Part shown: piece after piece, positions 56,011-64,000 of the stretch
Numbering within the stretch: position 1 is the first letter of the stretch
How the letters are laid out: the number at the start of each line of letters is the position of its first letter
Source: Paenibacillus planticolens
Lineage (GTDB): Bacteria; Bacillota; Bacilli; Paenibacillales; NBRC-103111
Assembly: GCF_013141725.1 (NCBI RefSeq)
Contig: NZ_WHNZ01000007.1
Span: forward strand, 397,672 to 461,671
Direction of reading: 5' to 3'
Length of the DNA: 64,000 bases
Program-made: the position numbers and the translations under genes
The notes under the pieces: generated by a model
What the model saw: the letters and a program-made list of their open reading frames with translations, nothing else
Told to the model about the DNA's origin: nothing
Database searches by the model: none

Positions 56011-56946
56011 TTAGCCTTTCAGTGAACCAATCAACAATCCCTTCACAAAATGCTTTTGCACAAATGGATACAAAATAAGAACAGGCGCGCTTGCGACGAC
56101 AATCAACGAATATTTCAGCAGCTCCTTCAAGCCCTGTCGCTCCGCAAGCTCCCTGACATCTTTAACCATCGTAGGGTCAATCGAGTTTAGGATGAGTATG
56201 TTCCGTAAAATAAGCTGCAGCGGATACAATTTAGCGCTTTTCAAAAAAATTAAAGCTTCAAAGTACGAGTTCCAATAGCCGATCGCATACATAAGCACGA
56301 GAACAGCAATGATGGGTTTGGACAGCGGGATGACGATCTGCATCAAAAACTTGAAATCGCTGCATCCATCCAAATGTGCGGCCTCTGTCAGTTCCGATGG
56401 AATCGATGTCTGGAAGAACGTCCTTGCCAGAATGACTTGCCAGACGGAAATTGCGCCAGGAATAATCATCGCCCATCTCGTATCGAGCATGCCCAGTCCT
56501 TTAACGGTCAAATAATAAGGAATCAATCCTCCGCTGAACAGCATCGTAAAAACGAATAAGGCCGTTATCACATTGCGTCCGTAAAAGTTTTTTCGAGAAA
56601 GCGGGTAAGCCGCCGTAATCGTCAATGAAACGCTTAGCAGCGTGCCGAAGAACAGATAGAACAACGAATTTCCATACCCTGTCAGAATCTGCGGATTTTG
56701 AAACACCGCTTTATAGCCACGAAGCGTAGGCTCAACCGGGAGCAGCCAAACTTTTCCCGAGATTACAGCTGACGATGAACTAAAGGATGAGCTGACAATA
56801 TAAATAAGCGGATAAGCTACGATGACTAAGCAAATGACCAAAAACAAGTAGACGAAGAATAAGTACACGCGGTCTATTCGGCTTTCGAGCACGCGGGTAG
56901 GCGATGTACGTCTTTCTAGCGACAATGTCTGTTCAGCATTAACCAT
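56011..56946 (-). CDS. CUT1 permease (YtcP/LplC-like)
   Basis: 311 residues, about six membrane helices, with the EAA loop ELTEAAHLDGCSDFKFLMQI near residue 200 and the typical end VQKHFVKGLLIGSLKG. AGGTCGAACC precedes the ATG. It lies between the LplB-like permease and the binding protein, so the three form one importer lacking its own ATPase. Confidence 0.9.
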   Translation of the reverse strand: MVNAEQTLSLERRTSPTRVLESRIDRVYLFFVYLFLVICLVIVAYPLIYIVSSSFSSSSAVISGKVWLLPVEPTLRGYKAVFQNPQILTGYGNSLFYLFFGTLLSVSLTITAAYPLSRKNFYGRNVITALFVFTMLFSGGLIPYYLTVKGLGMLDTRWAMIIPGAISVWQVILARTFFQTSIPSELTEAAHLDGCSDFKFLMQIVIPLSKPIIAVLVLMYAIGYWNSYFEALIFLKSAKLYPLQLILRNILILNSIDPTMVKDVRELAERQGLKELLKYSLIVVASAPVLILYPFVQKHFVKGLLIGSLKG

Positions 56947-56958
56947 AGGTTCGACCTC

Positions 56959-57864
56959 CTACCACAAACTCGTTTCAGAATTTTTCCTGGCCACATAATT
57001 TACACCGATAAGCAGCAGCAAATTGACAACGGCATTAAAGAGTCCAACCGCTGCGGAGAAACTGAAATTTGCTCCGACTAAGCCCATTTTGTAAACATAA
57101 GTGGAAATGACTTCGGATGCCCCAACGTTAATGGCATTTTGCATCAAGTACACCTTCTCAAACCCAACGTTCATGATTTGTCCTGCATTCAGAATGAGCA
57201 AAATGACGGCCGTTGGCATGAGACTCGGCAAATCGATATGGATCATACGTTGGAAGCGCGATGCGCCGTCAACTTTAGCCGCCTCATATAGATGCGGATC
57301 TACCCCTGCCAGAGCGGCGATGTAAATGACCGAGGCATACCCCGTAAACTGCCAAACGTCGGAAAGCACATAGACCGTTTTGAAATACTCCGGCTTCGAC
57401 ATAATATTTTCCGCCGGAAATCCGAACTTATCAGCCAAGAGATGGACGAAGCCCAACTGCGGCGAAAGGAATAACATAATGATCGAAACCATGATCACGG
57501 TTGAAATAAAGTAGGGAGCGAAAGTGACGAGCTGTACCGTCCGCTTAAAAACACCGTTTTTCAATTCATTTAAGGCTAACGCAAGAATGATTGGCGCAGG
57601 AAAGCCGACAAGAAGCGAATAAAGGCTGAGCAACGCTGTATTTTTGATAATTCTCCAGAATATAGGCAGCTTGAAAAACTCGATAAAATGCTTAAAACCG
57701 ATCCAATCGCTGCCCCATATTCCTTTCGTTACCATATAATTTTTAAACGCGATCTGCACGCCAGCCATCGGCACATATTTAAAAACAATTAAATAAAGGA
57801 GCGACGGCAAAATAATCAGATAGAGCTGCCAGTTTTTCTTTACCATCCGAAATGCTATACTCAT
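56959..57864 (-). CDS. CUT1 permease (LplB-like)
   Basis: 301 residues from the ATG at 57864, after GGAGGGG; six codons of open frame upstream are unsupported. About six helices, with FKYVPMAGVQIAFKNY near the start, a signature of the LplB group, and the EAA loop LYEAAKVDGASRFQRM. First gene of the minus-strand operon that ends with asparaginase. A cre-like site lies about 40 bases upstream. Confidence 0.9.
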   Translation of the reverse strand: MSIAFRMVKKNWQLYLIILPSLLYLIVFKYVPMAGVQIAFKNYMVTKGIWGSDWIGFKHFIEFFKLPIFWRIIKNTALLSLYSLLVGFPAPIILALALNELKNGVFKRTVQLVTFAPYFISTVIMVSIIMLFLSPQLGFVHLLADKFGFPAENIMSKPEYFKTVYVLSDVWQFTGYASVIYIAALAGVDPHLYEAAKVDGASRFQRMIHIDLPSLMPTAVILLILNAGQIMNVGFEKVYLMQNAINVGASEVISTYVYKMGLVGANFSFSAAVGLFNAVVNLLLLIGVNYVARKNSETSLW

Positions 57865-57902
57865 GGTACTCCCCTCCACGCTGCATATACTTATCCACCA
57901 AA

Positions 57903-57917
57903 ATTAAGCGCTTACAA
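57903..57917. promoter_or_regulatory. Candidate cre (CcpA) site between divergent operons
   Basis: ATTAAGCGCTTACAA contains the palindromic core TAAGCGCTTA and, read on the minus strand, TTGTAAGCGCTTAAT fits the cre pattern except one position. It lies between the importer operon and the kinase gene. Confidence 0.5.
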
Positions 57918-57986
57918 GCTCTATCATAAAGGACTGGAAAACAAATTTATAGGGATCATTTTTAAGCTGAACTGTCCATTTATAAG

Positions 57987-59777
57987 GTGGTGGAACTTAT
58001 TCCGAAGAAACCTGCTTTTAACTTCCAGAACTTGTCCATTGTTAAAAAAATGGCGATTGGCTACATCTTCATCATCTTCATTCCGATCATTTCGTTCGGC
58101 CTGTTCCTGTATAACCAGAACTACAACAGCTTTCTTGAAGAGTACGCGCAAGGCAGACAAAAAATAGTGAATCAAGTGCTAAACAACATAAATATTAGTA
58201 CCGTGCACATTGAATCGGCGTATCAGCTATTCCAAAATAATTCGAATACGATCGCCTATTTAAGTGGGAACTACCGGACCGATTTTGAACAAGTATCCAA
58301 TTTTTTGACCTATATCAGGCCCTTATTCTCTTATATTCTCTCATCGAATAGTATGATTGACGGTATGACCATTTATATGGAGCAGCAGAACGGCATGATT
58401 TTTCGTCCGGAAATGGCGAAGATGGACGAGTTTAAACTCGACGAGAGCATTCAGAAGCTACCGCTTGGCGTAGGTAAATGGGTAACGGTGAATAACGTGT
58501 CCGATCCGAACATCGACCTCCATTATGTGCACAAAATCGGCAACCGGAATTTCGAACAGGACATCGGTCTGCTTGATATTAAAGTCACTTCGAAGTTAAT
58601 TAAACCTTTATTCGAATCGCTCAATTTGAATAGCAAAAGCAATTTATATGTGCTTGACCAAGACCGTCAGGTCGTATCCCGTATTGAGAAAATCCACTTA
58701 ACCAAGGATGCGGAAAAAAGCATATTAGCCGATGCCTTCCAATCGAACGCTAAATATTTCTATCAAAATGTTACCGGGAATAAAATGCTGATTGAATCGT
58801 TTTATGCCGACAATATTAAGCTGCATTTTGTCATGATGGAGCAAGTTGACGATGTCTTTAGCGGGATCAAAAAGAATAAATATGTGCTTGTTTTGATCGT
58901 CGCTACCCTTCTATTGCTTCTTTCCGGGATGTATTATCTGATCGCCAGTTCGATAACGAAACGTATTTTGAAACTTTCCAAGCATATGCGGCAGGTCGAT
59001 GAAAACTATTTCCCACTGTATCATGGAGAAATTAATAAAGACGAAGTCGGACATCTGACCTCCTCCTATAATGCGATGATTCGGCGGATGGACGAGTTGG
59101 TCAACACTGTTCACCGGTCGGAAATGCTCAGAAAAGAATCTGCTTATCAAATGATGCAAGCGCAAATTAAACCTCATTTCCTTTACAACACGCTGGAATC
59201 TATCCGCATGATTGCGGAATCCAACGATGATCCGGAAGCAGCTGAGATGTCCTATACGCTCGGCAAGCTATTCCGCTACAGTCTGTCGGGAACAAAAAGC
59301 GAAACTTATTTGCAGGAAGAACTGGAAAATGTCAAAGACTATATCAAAATCCAGCAAATCAGACTGGGCGACCGGATGCAGGTATCTTTCACAATTGACG
59401 CTGTTATCGATAACTTTGTTTGTCCTCATTATATTTTACAGCCTATCATTGAAAACAGTATTGTTCACGGCATCGCGAGTGTAAGAAAACAAGTCTCCCT
59501 CTCCATCCGCATCTGGGAAGATTACACCTTTATGTTCATTGCGGTTAGCGATACAGGCGCAGGCATGGAGGAAGATCGGCTTAAGCTCATTCAACGCGTG
59601 TTAAATGGCACTTTAGATCCGCAAGCTTTGCAGATCAGCGGCGGAGGTATCGGCATGATGAATGTAAACGAGCGCGTAAAAATGTTTTTTGGCGAAGGTT
59701 CGGGCATTCAAATGGAGAGTAAGCTTAACGAGGGAACGACATGTCTGCTCAAATTAAGTAAGGGGGCAACACAATGA
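57987..59777 (+). CDS. YesM-type sensor histidine kinase of the second importer
   Basis: 596 residues from a GTG; the ribosome site is unclear, and the adjacent GTG is an alternative. Membrane helix at about 24-44, extracellular sensor region, second helix (about 300-322), HAMP (about 320-375), His397 in IKPHFLYNTLESIRM and HATPase motifs (DTGAGMEEDR; GGGIGMMNVNERV). Its stop overlaps the response regulator start by four bases. It is divergent from the importer it probably controls. Confidence 0.88.
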   Translation: MVELIPKKPAFNFQNLSIVKKMAIGYIFIIFIPIISFGLFLYNQNYNSFLEEYAQGRQKIVNQVLNNINISTVHIESAYQLFQNNSNTIAYLSGNYRTDFEQVSNFLTYIRPLFSYILSSNSMIDGMTIYMEQQNGMIFRPEMAKMDEFKLDESIQKLPLGVGKWVTVNNVSDPNIDLHYVHKIGNRNFEQDIGLLDIKVTSKLIKPLFESLNLNSKSNLYVLDQDRQVVSRIEKIHLTKDAEKSILADAFQSNAKYFYQNVTGNKMLIESFYADNIKLHFVMMEQVDDVFSGIKKNKYVLVLIVATLLLLLSGMYYLIASSITKRILKLSKHMRQVDENYFPLYHGEINKDEVGHLTSSYNAMIRRMDELVNTVHRSEMLRKESAYQMMQAQIKPHFLYNTLESIRMIAESNDDPEAAEMSYTLGKLFRYSLSGTKSETYLQEELENVKDYIKIQQIRLGDRMQVSFTIDAVIDNFVCPHYILQPIIENSIVHGIASVRKQVSLSIRIWEDYTFMFIAVSDTGAGMEEDRLKLIQRVLNGTLDPQALQISGGGIGMMNVNERVKMFFGEGSGIQMESKLNEGTTCLLKLSKGATQ

Positions 59778-61237
59778 AACTCATGGTTGTCGATGACGAG
59801 CCTATCATTTTGAACGGTATCATCCGCATGATTGAGAAAGCGAACACATCTTTTACCGAAATCGTTGGCGCTGCCGACGGCATTGATGCCCTGCACAAGC
59901 TTGCGCTCTTTCAACCCGATTTGATTCTTACGGACATTCATATGCCAGAAATGGACGGGCTCGCTCTTATTAAGGAAATACAAGTTCAAAACCTTTGTGA
60001 CCGCTTCGTCATTATAACCGGCTATGGCGACTTTGCTTATGCCCGACAAGCGCTGCGCTACCATGTTATGGACTATCTTTTAAAACCGATCAATAAAGAT
60101 GAGCTGCTCGGCACATTACGGAAAATCGAACAAACCATTCGTGTAGAACGTCAGCAGACCGAAGAGCATGACCTTTTGCTGCTCAAAGAACATATTCTTT
60201 ACAATACGCCATGGGAGGACATGCCCCTCAAGCCGGAGCTGCTGCACACCATGCTTCCTGACCCGTATACGATGATTGTTGTCATTCAAGCGTACGGAGG
60301 TACTCCTCTGTTGACCGCCGAGCGCCTCGAAGCTATTTGTCATGCTCTCATAGGAATGAATAAGAAGGCCTACTCCCTGCAATCCCGATTTTTGCGGCAA
60401 GCCGTTCTCCTTGTAAATGGCAAGGATGGATTTACGGATGAAGAGCTTCAGCAGGCCTGCGGCGATCTTTATTATAGAACGGGCTTACAGAGCACGGGGT
60501 ATCATATCGGAGTATGCGGAAATAAGAAGGATAAGGAAAGTTTGCGGGAACTGTACATTAAAGCGATGGCTGCTATGTTATGCAATCGGTACTTTTCCAA
60601 GGGCAACATGACCGTTTTCAGACAGGAGCCAGAAACCTTAGAACGGGATGCGGAGTTCGCACACGACTTGGATCGATCCATGGAGAATCAGCTTTCTTTC
60701 GAACAAATCGAAAAGGATATGCAGTACATCCATCTTCTTTTTTCAGGTGATGCTGACTGCCATAATCAACTTCGCGAGCAGTTTCTTCACTGCATAGGCA
60801 CTCACTGCTCCGCTGCATTGGAAGATGCGCACGTATCCGCGATCTCCGGGCAGCTCCTTCCTTTTGAGCGCCGCCAAGATCACCAGGAACACCACCAACC
60901 GCACATCCAAGCTATCGATAAAATCATCACTTTTGTCGAACAAAATTACAAACTGGATTTATCTCTGGATTCAGTTGCCGATCATGTACACATGCATCCC
61001 AATTACATCTCCATGTTATTTCGTAAAGAAATAGGCCTTACCTTTCTTCACTACTTGCATACATTTCGACTTACCAAAGCCAAACAATTCATGCAAGATC
61101 ACCCGGAATGGCCGATCAACACAATCGCAGAGCTCGTAGGCTACGAAAATCCGCGGCATTTTTTCAAAGTGTTTAAAAAGTTCGAAAACACCACGCCCGG
61201 TCAATTCCGGCTCGGGAATGGTACCGGCTCGACTTGA
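59774..61237 (+). CDS. YesN-type response regulator, AraC class, of the second importer
   Basis: 487 residues. Receiver domain with D54 in LTDIHMPEMDG and Lys in YLLKPIN, an undefined middle (130-380) and an AraC double helix-turn-helix (385-485; LDSVADHVHMHPNYISMLFR and YENPRHFFKVFKKFENTTPG). Translationally coupled to the kinase. Likely activates the divergent importer operon. Confidence 0.9.
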   Translation: MKLMVVDDEPIILNGIIRMIEKANTSFTEIVGAADGIDALHKLALFQPDLILTDIHMPEMDGLALIKEIQVQNLCDRFVIITGYGDFAYARQALRYHVMDYLLKPINKDELLGTLRKIEQTIRVERQQTEEHDLLLLKEHILYNTPWEDMPLKPELLHTMLPDPYTMIVVIQAYGGTPLLTAERLEAICHALIGMNKKAYSLQSRFLRQAVLLVNGKDGFTDEELQQACGDLYYRTGLQSTGYHIGVCGNKKDKESLRELYIKAMAAMLCNRYFSKGNMTVFRQEPETLERDAEFAHDLDRSMENQLSFEQIEKDMQYIHLLFSGDADCHNQLREQFLHCIGTHCSAALEDAHVSAISGQLLPFERRQDHQEHHQPHIQAIDKIITFVEQNYKLDLSLDSVADHVHMHPNYISMLFRKEIGLTFLHYLHTFRLTKAKQFMQDHPEWPINTIAELVGYENPRHFFKVFKKFENTTPGQFRLGNGTGST

Positions 61238-61251
61238 AATCCGCCTGTTGA

Positions 61252-61429
61252 GGGAACTCTATTCCCTTATTTCGGCGAAAAGCGGAATTTCGGGCTACCG
61301 AAGGGAACTACAGGATCTTATTTCACCTCAATGATGTCACTAGCTGTTCGGAACGGTGAAATAGCGGACCCTAGTATCCCCAACCTCGCCTAAAGGGCTG
61401 TTTCTAGCAAAATAGCGCCCTGTAGTTCC
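61252..61429. repeat. Intergenic element with nested inverted repeats
   Basis: GGAACTACAGG (61304-61314) pairs with CCTGTAGTTCC (61419-61429); inside, TTATTTCACC (61318-61327) pairs with GGTGAAATA (61355-61363). AGGGAACTC-type blocks repeat at the left end. The gap 61238-61594 holds no gene. The style fits a dispersed palindromic repeat of Paenibacillus genomes, though I see only one copy here. Confidence 0.55.
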
Positions 61430-61594
61430 TCTTTCTTCCTGCTAGCTTATACCTCCCCATATCAAGAGCTGCTCCAAGACCTAACACATATAAGGGTAAG
61501 CTTTTTCGCTTACCCCACACCCCAAAACATATAAATTCTTTAAGAGACCGCACTAAGCATGGATGAAAACTACATAGGTTTAAAATCGGGCAAA

Positions 61595-61610
61595 TGGAAT
61601 ATATATTCCA
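61595..61610. promoter_or_regulatory. TetR-type operator palindrome, copy 1
   Basis: TGGAATATATATTCCA is a perfect palindrome three bases past the TetR stop codon. It has the same arms and 4-base spacer as the palindromes at 62318 and 62375, but lies downstream of the gene. Confidence 0.6.
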
Positions 61611-61613
61611 AAT

Positions 61614-62177
61614 TTAGACTAAAACCGCTTTCCAAGACGCTTCGAGTGTTTGCTGAATTTGTATATCGGTTAACTCATATTTGTTAACATAAAAGCCTTT
61701 GACAATGGCCGTCACGATGCCGTGCATAATGGAATGGCATATGTGCACATCCATTTCCCGGATGACGCCGTTTTTTTGCCCTTCTCTGATCAGTGACAAA
61801 ACGATTTCTCTGGACGTGCTGTCATCATCCATTTTACGCAGTTCTGGTTTGATGCAAGGCGAATAGGAATACGCATCGATAAACCGGAAATGCTTCGGGA
61901 ATGCCATTGCAAACCGAATCCTGTTCGATTGCAAGCATTTATAGCGCTCATATAAACTTAACTCGGGGTCGTAACCCATCATCAAGTTCTCGCCAAGAAG
62001 TTTACGGGATACCCGGTATAGCTCATTCACCAGTTCTTCCTTATTGCTGAAGTAATTAAAGACGGTACCAGATCCGACACTCGCCCTCTTCATAATTTTG
62101 GCAAAAGTTACGGATTGCAGCCCCTCTTCGTCGATTAAATCCAACGTCGCGTTCAAAATATCGTCGCGTTTGCTCAT
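61614..62177 (-). CDS. TetR-family repressor of the DHA2 exporter
   Basis: 187 residues from the ATG at 62177 after GAGGTG; the open frame extends 25 codons without support. The N-terminal helix-turn-helix (VTFAKIMKRASVGSGTVFNY) is typical TetR, followed by an all-helical domain. It is divergent from the MFS exporter gene, and three palindromes of one design flank the pair. It most likely represses the exporter until a drug binds. Confidence 0.88.
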   Translation of the reverse strand: MSKRDDILNATLDLIDEEGLQSVTFAKIMKRASVGSGTVFNYFSNKEELVNELYRVSRKLLGENLMMGYDPELSLYERYKCLQSNRIRFAMAFPKHFRFIDAYSYSPCIKPELRKMDDDSTSREIVLSLIREGQKNGVIREMDVHICHSIMHGIVTAIVKGFYVNKYELTDIQIQQTLEASWKAVLV

Positions 62178-62317
62178 TGTACACACCTCGTTAAACCCAA
62201 CTTTAGTATGTGCAGCTGGGCTCGTCAAGTATTCCGAATATTTATTCTTCATTTTTTTGAATTTATGCGGCTATTTGCACGTTAAATAGCTGGATTTTCA
62301 CGATTCCCACCTTCACA

Positions 62318-62335
62318 TTGGAATGAATAATCCAA
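62318..62335. promoter_or_regulatory. TetR-type operator palindrome, copy 2
   Basis: TTGGAATGAATAATCCAA: arms TTGGAAT and AATCCAA (one mismatch) with a 4-base spacer. It ends 6 bases before the exporter -35. Confidence 0.6.
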
Positions 62336-62341
62336 AAAAGT

Positions 62342-62371
62342 GTTGACTCCATTCCCTTCAGGAAGTATGAT
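62342..62371 (+). promoter_or_regulatory. Promoter of the DHA2 exporter gene
   Basis: TTGACT (62342-62347) and TATGAT (62366-62371) with an 18-base spacer, flanked by operators on both sides. Confidence 0.7.
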
Positions 62372-62374
62372 AAC

Positions 62375-62392
62375 TTGGAATAAACATTCCAA
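62375..62392. promoter_or_regulatory. TetR-type operator palindrome, copy 3
   Basis: TTGGAATAAACATTCCAA: perfect 7-base arms with a 4-base spacer, just after the exporter -10, covering the expected transcription start. Binding here would block the promoter. Confidence 0.75.
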
Positions 62393-62413
62393 ACCTGAAA
62401 GGAAGATCTCCTG

Positions 62414-63904
62414 ATGTCTTCATCCACGACAGAATTAACCGGACGCTCCATCTCCTCACGGATCGTTCTGGCCATCATACTTGCCTGCCAACTTATGATT
62501 ATTTTGGACGGTTCGATTGTTATCACATCGCTGCCTGAAATCGGGCGCAGCCTGCACTTATCCGCAACAGACTTATCCTGGGTACAAAATGCTTACTCAT
62601 TGACCTTCGGCGGACTTCTGCTGCTTGGCGCGCGAGCCGGAGATTTATTGGGCCGCAGACGCATCTTCATGATGGGTATCGGCTTATTCACGTTGGCTTC
62701 GTTGATCGCCGGTTTGGCCCATTCCGCAGAAAGCTTGTTAATCGCCCGCTCTATTCAAGGCTTAGCAGCCGCATTTGCTGCACCCGCTACACTTGCCTTA
62801 CTCATGGTAAGCTTCCCGGAAGGCAAGGAGCGGATGCGTGCAATCTCCTTGTACAGCGCTGTCTCCGGCGCAGGCGGAAGCGTTGGTCTTGTGCTGGGCG
62901 GCATCTTAACCGACCTAATCTCTTGGCGCTGGGGGATGTTCATCAATGTCCCCATTGGCATCGTGATCATGCTGCTAGCTCCCCGCTATTTGATGGAAAC
63001 ACCGCGGCTCAAAGGCCGCTTCGATATTGTCGGCGCCGTGACCTCGACGCTTGGTATGACATCCATTGTGTACGGCTTTGTTCGTGCCGCCTCTTACGGC
63101 TGGAGCAATGATGGAACCATCGTGTCCTTCCTTGCCGGAGCCGTACTGCTCACCATGTTCATCCGTATCGAAAAGAGAGCCGAACAACCGATCACGCCAC
63201 TCCGTTTATTCGCCAGCCGTGAACGTACCGGTGCGTATATAGCTCGACTGCTGTTTGTAGGCGGCATGTCTGCCATGTTCTTTTTTCTGACGCAATATTT
63301 GCAAGGCGTTACCGATTTTAATCCTCTCGTTGCTGGAATCGCGTTTATACCGATGTCCGGCGTAATGTTTGGAATGGTCTACGCAGTACCTGGTTTGATG
63401 TCCCGCTTTGGCAGCACCAAATTGCTGATCGGCGGTGTAATCATTGCCCTTGCAGGTATGACCTGGTTAAGCCGTATCACCCTGGACACGTCCTATTTTC
63501 CAAACATCGCGATTCCATTAGTCATTCTGGGCATCGGCGCCGGAGTTGTCTTTATTCCTCTCACATCATCAGGAATAGCCGGTGTTGAGCGCGGCGACTC
63601 AGGTGCGGCTTCCGGTCTGGTGAATGTCGCGCATCAAATGGGTGCTTCCTTGGGGCTTGCTATTCTGATTACCGTGTTCGGTTCTGCTAGCCGCTCCGCC
63701 GCTGATCATCCGCTTTTCGGAGCAACGCCGCACAAGCAGGCTCAGTATATTTTGGCACATGCCTCCGCAGCATCCATCACTGGATCCGTCATTTTCCTTC
63801 TACTTGCTCTGATCGCCGTTGTTGTCCTTATTCGCAAGAAACCCTTGGACAATCGCATTAAGCATCAGATCGAGCCAAATGCACAAAAAGCGGAACAACT
63901 TTAA
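62414..63904 (+). CDS. DHA2-family MFS drug exporter (EmrB/QacA-like)
   Basis: 496 residues with about fourteen membrane helices. Motif D1-type IILDGSIVITSLPEIGRSL in the first helix, motif A GARAGDLLGRRRIF between helices 2 and 3, and motif C-like VSGAGGSVGLVLGGILTD in helix 5 mark a proton-driven drug exporter of the DHA2 group. GAAAGGAAGATC precedes the ATG. No EmrA partner is seen, as expected in a one-membrane cell. The rest of the window after it (63905-64000) shows nothing further. Confidence 0.92.
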   Translation: MSSSTTELTGRSISSRIVLAIILACQLMIILDGSIVITSLPEIGRSLHLSATDLSWVQNAYSLTFGGLLLLGARAGDLLGRRRIFMMGIGLFTLASLIAGLAHSAESLLIARSIQGLAAAFAAPATLALLMVSFPEGKERMRAISLYSAVSGAGGSVGLVLGGILTDLISWRWGMFINVPIGIVIMLLAPRYLMETPRLKGRFDIVGAVTSTLGMTSIVYGFVRAASYGWSNDGTIVSFLAGAVLLTMFIRIEKRAEQPITPLRLFASRERTGAYIARLLFVGGMSAMFFFLTQYLQGVTDFNPLVAGIAFIPMSGVMFGMVYAVPGLMSRFGSTKLLIGGVIIALAGMTWLSRITLDTSYFPNIAIPLVILGIGAGVVFIPLTSSGIAGVERGDSGAASGLVNVAHQMGASLGLAILITVFGSASRSAADHPLFGATPHKQAQYILAHASAASITGSVIFLLLALIAVVVLIRKKPLDNRIKHQIEPNAQKAEQL

Positions 63905-64000
63905 ATTTGTGCCGAACGGTCATCCTTTCCAGCAAATTTGCTTTTGCGGTCAAAAAAACAGGAAAATTCCTCTCTAATTTGATTGCAGAAGCTCGTCATA

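Overview
The window reads as a chromosomal segment of a low-to-mid GC, spore-forming Firmicute, most likely Paenibacillus. The grounds are tiny YjcZ-type sporulation proteins, a YtaF-like sporulation membrane protein, strong AAGGAGG-type ribosome sites with frequent TTG and GTG starts, CUT1 sugar importers paired with YesM/YesN-type two-component systems, and very large modular secreted glycosidases. No rRNA, tRNA, CRISPR array, prophage or intact insertion sequence was seen.

Layout. 1-980: intergenic repeat, then four tiny YjcZ-like genes, three encoding the same protein. 989-21884: an arabinose-polymer locus. A GH127 beta-L-arabinofuranosidase is divergent from an AraC regulator. A minus-strand cluster then runs in transcription order: response regulator, histidine kinase, solute-binding lipoprotein, two permeases, a 1996-residue secreted glycosidase and a 1530-residue GH51 arabinofuranosidase. 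22150-24939: paired SMR exporters with a TetR regulator, YtaF, MOSC protein. 25074-35377: GH33 sialidase-like enzyme, a DUF4015 lipoprotein, an unknown gene, an azoreductase and a GH2 enzyme. 35617-47536: mostly ordinary accessory genes (metallo-hydrolase, APH-like kinase, oxidoreductase, NrtR-like regulator, cupin, PspC, squalene-hopene cyclase, cysteine desulfidase-like protein, MFS, GNAT). 47694-50726: PA14-GH43 enzyme. 50991-53059: CcdC, YgjP-like metallopeptidase, DUF1796 protein. 53162-61237: a second CUT1 importer with an asparaginase at its end and a divergent sensor/regulator pair. 61614-63904: TetR regulator divergent from a DHA2 drug exporter, with three matching operator palindromes.

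Main observation. Five secreted enzymes spread over 47 kb (GH51, the 1996-residue enzyme, GH33, GH2, GH43) each carry BOTH a cohesin-like domain and a C-terminal dockerin-like domain on one polypeptide; four of them also have FIVAR-type helical repeats. No scaffoldin, SLH domain or sortase signal is visible. This looks like a scaffoldin-free, potentially self-assembling enzyme system. The dockerins form two classes: three have intact calcium loops, while the two in the arabinan operon have lost most calcium ligands in both loops. The cohesins divide the same way by sequence. A detached half-dockerin just upstream of the sialidase gene suggests a further family member was lost.

Working model (inference): the secreted enzymes strip arabinose-containing and other side chains from plant polymers, oligosaccharides enter through the CUT1 importer under two-component and probable CcpA control, and GH127 (no signal peptide) finishes beta-L-arabinofuranosides inside the cell. 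Neither importer has its own ATPase here, so a shared MsmX-type ATPase elsewhere is expected.
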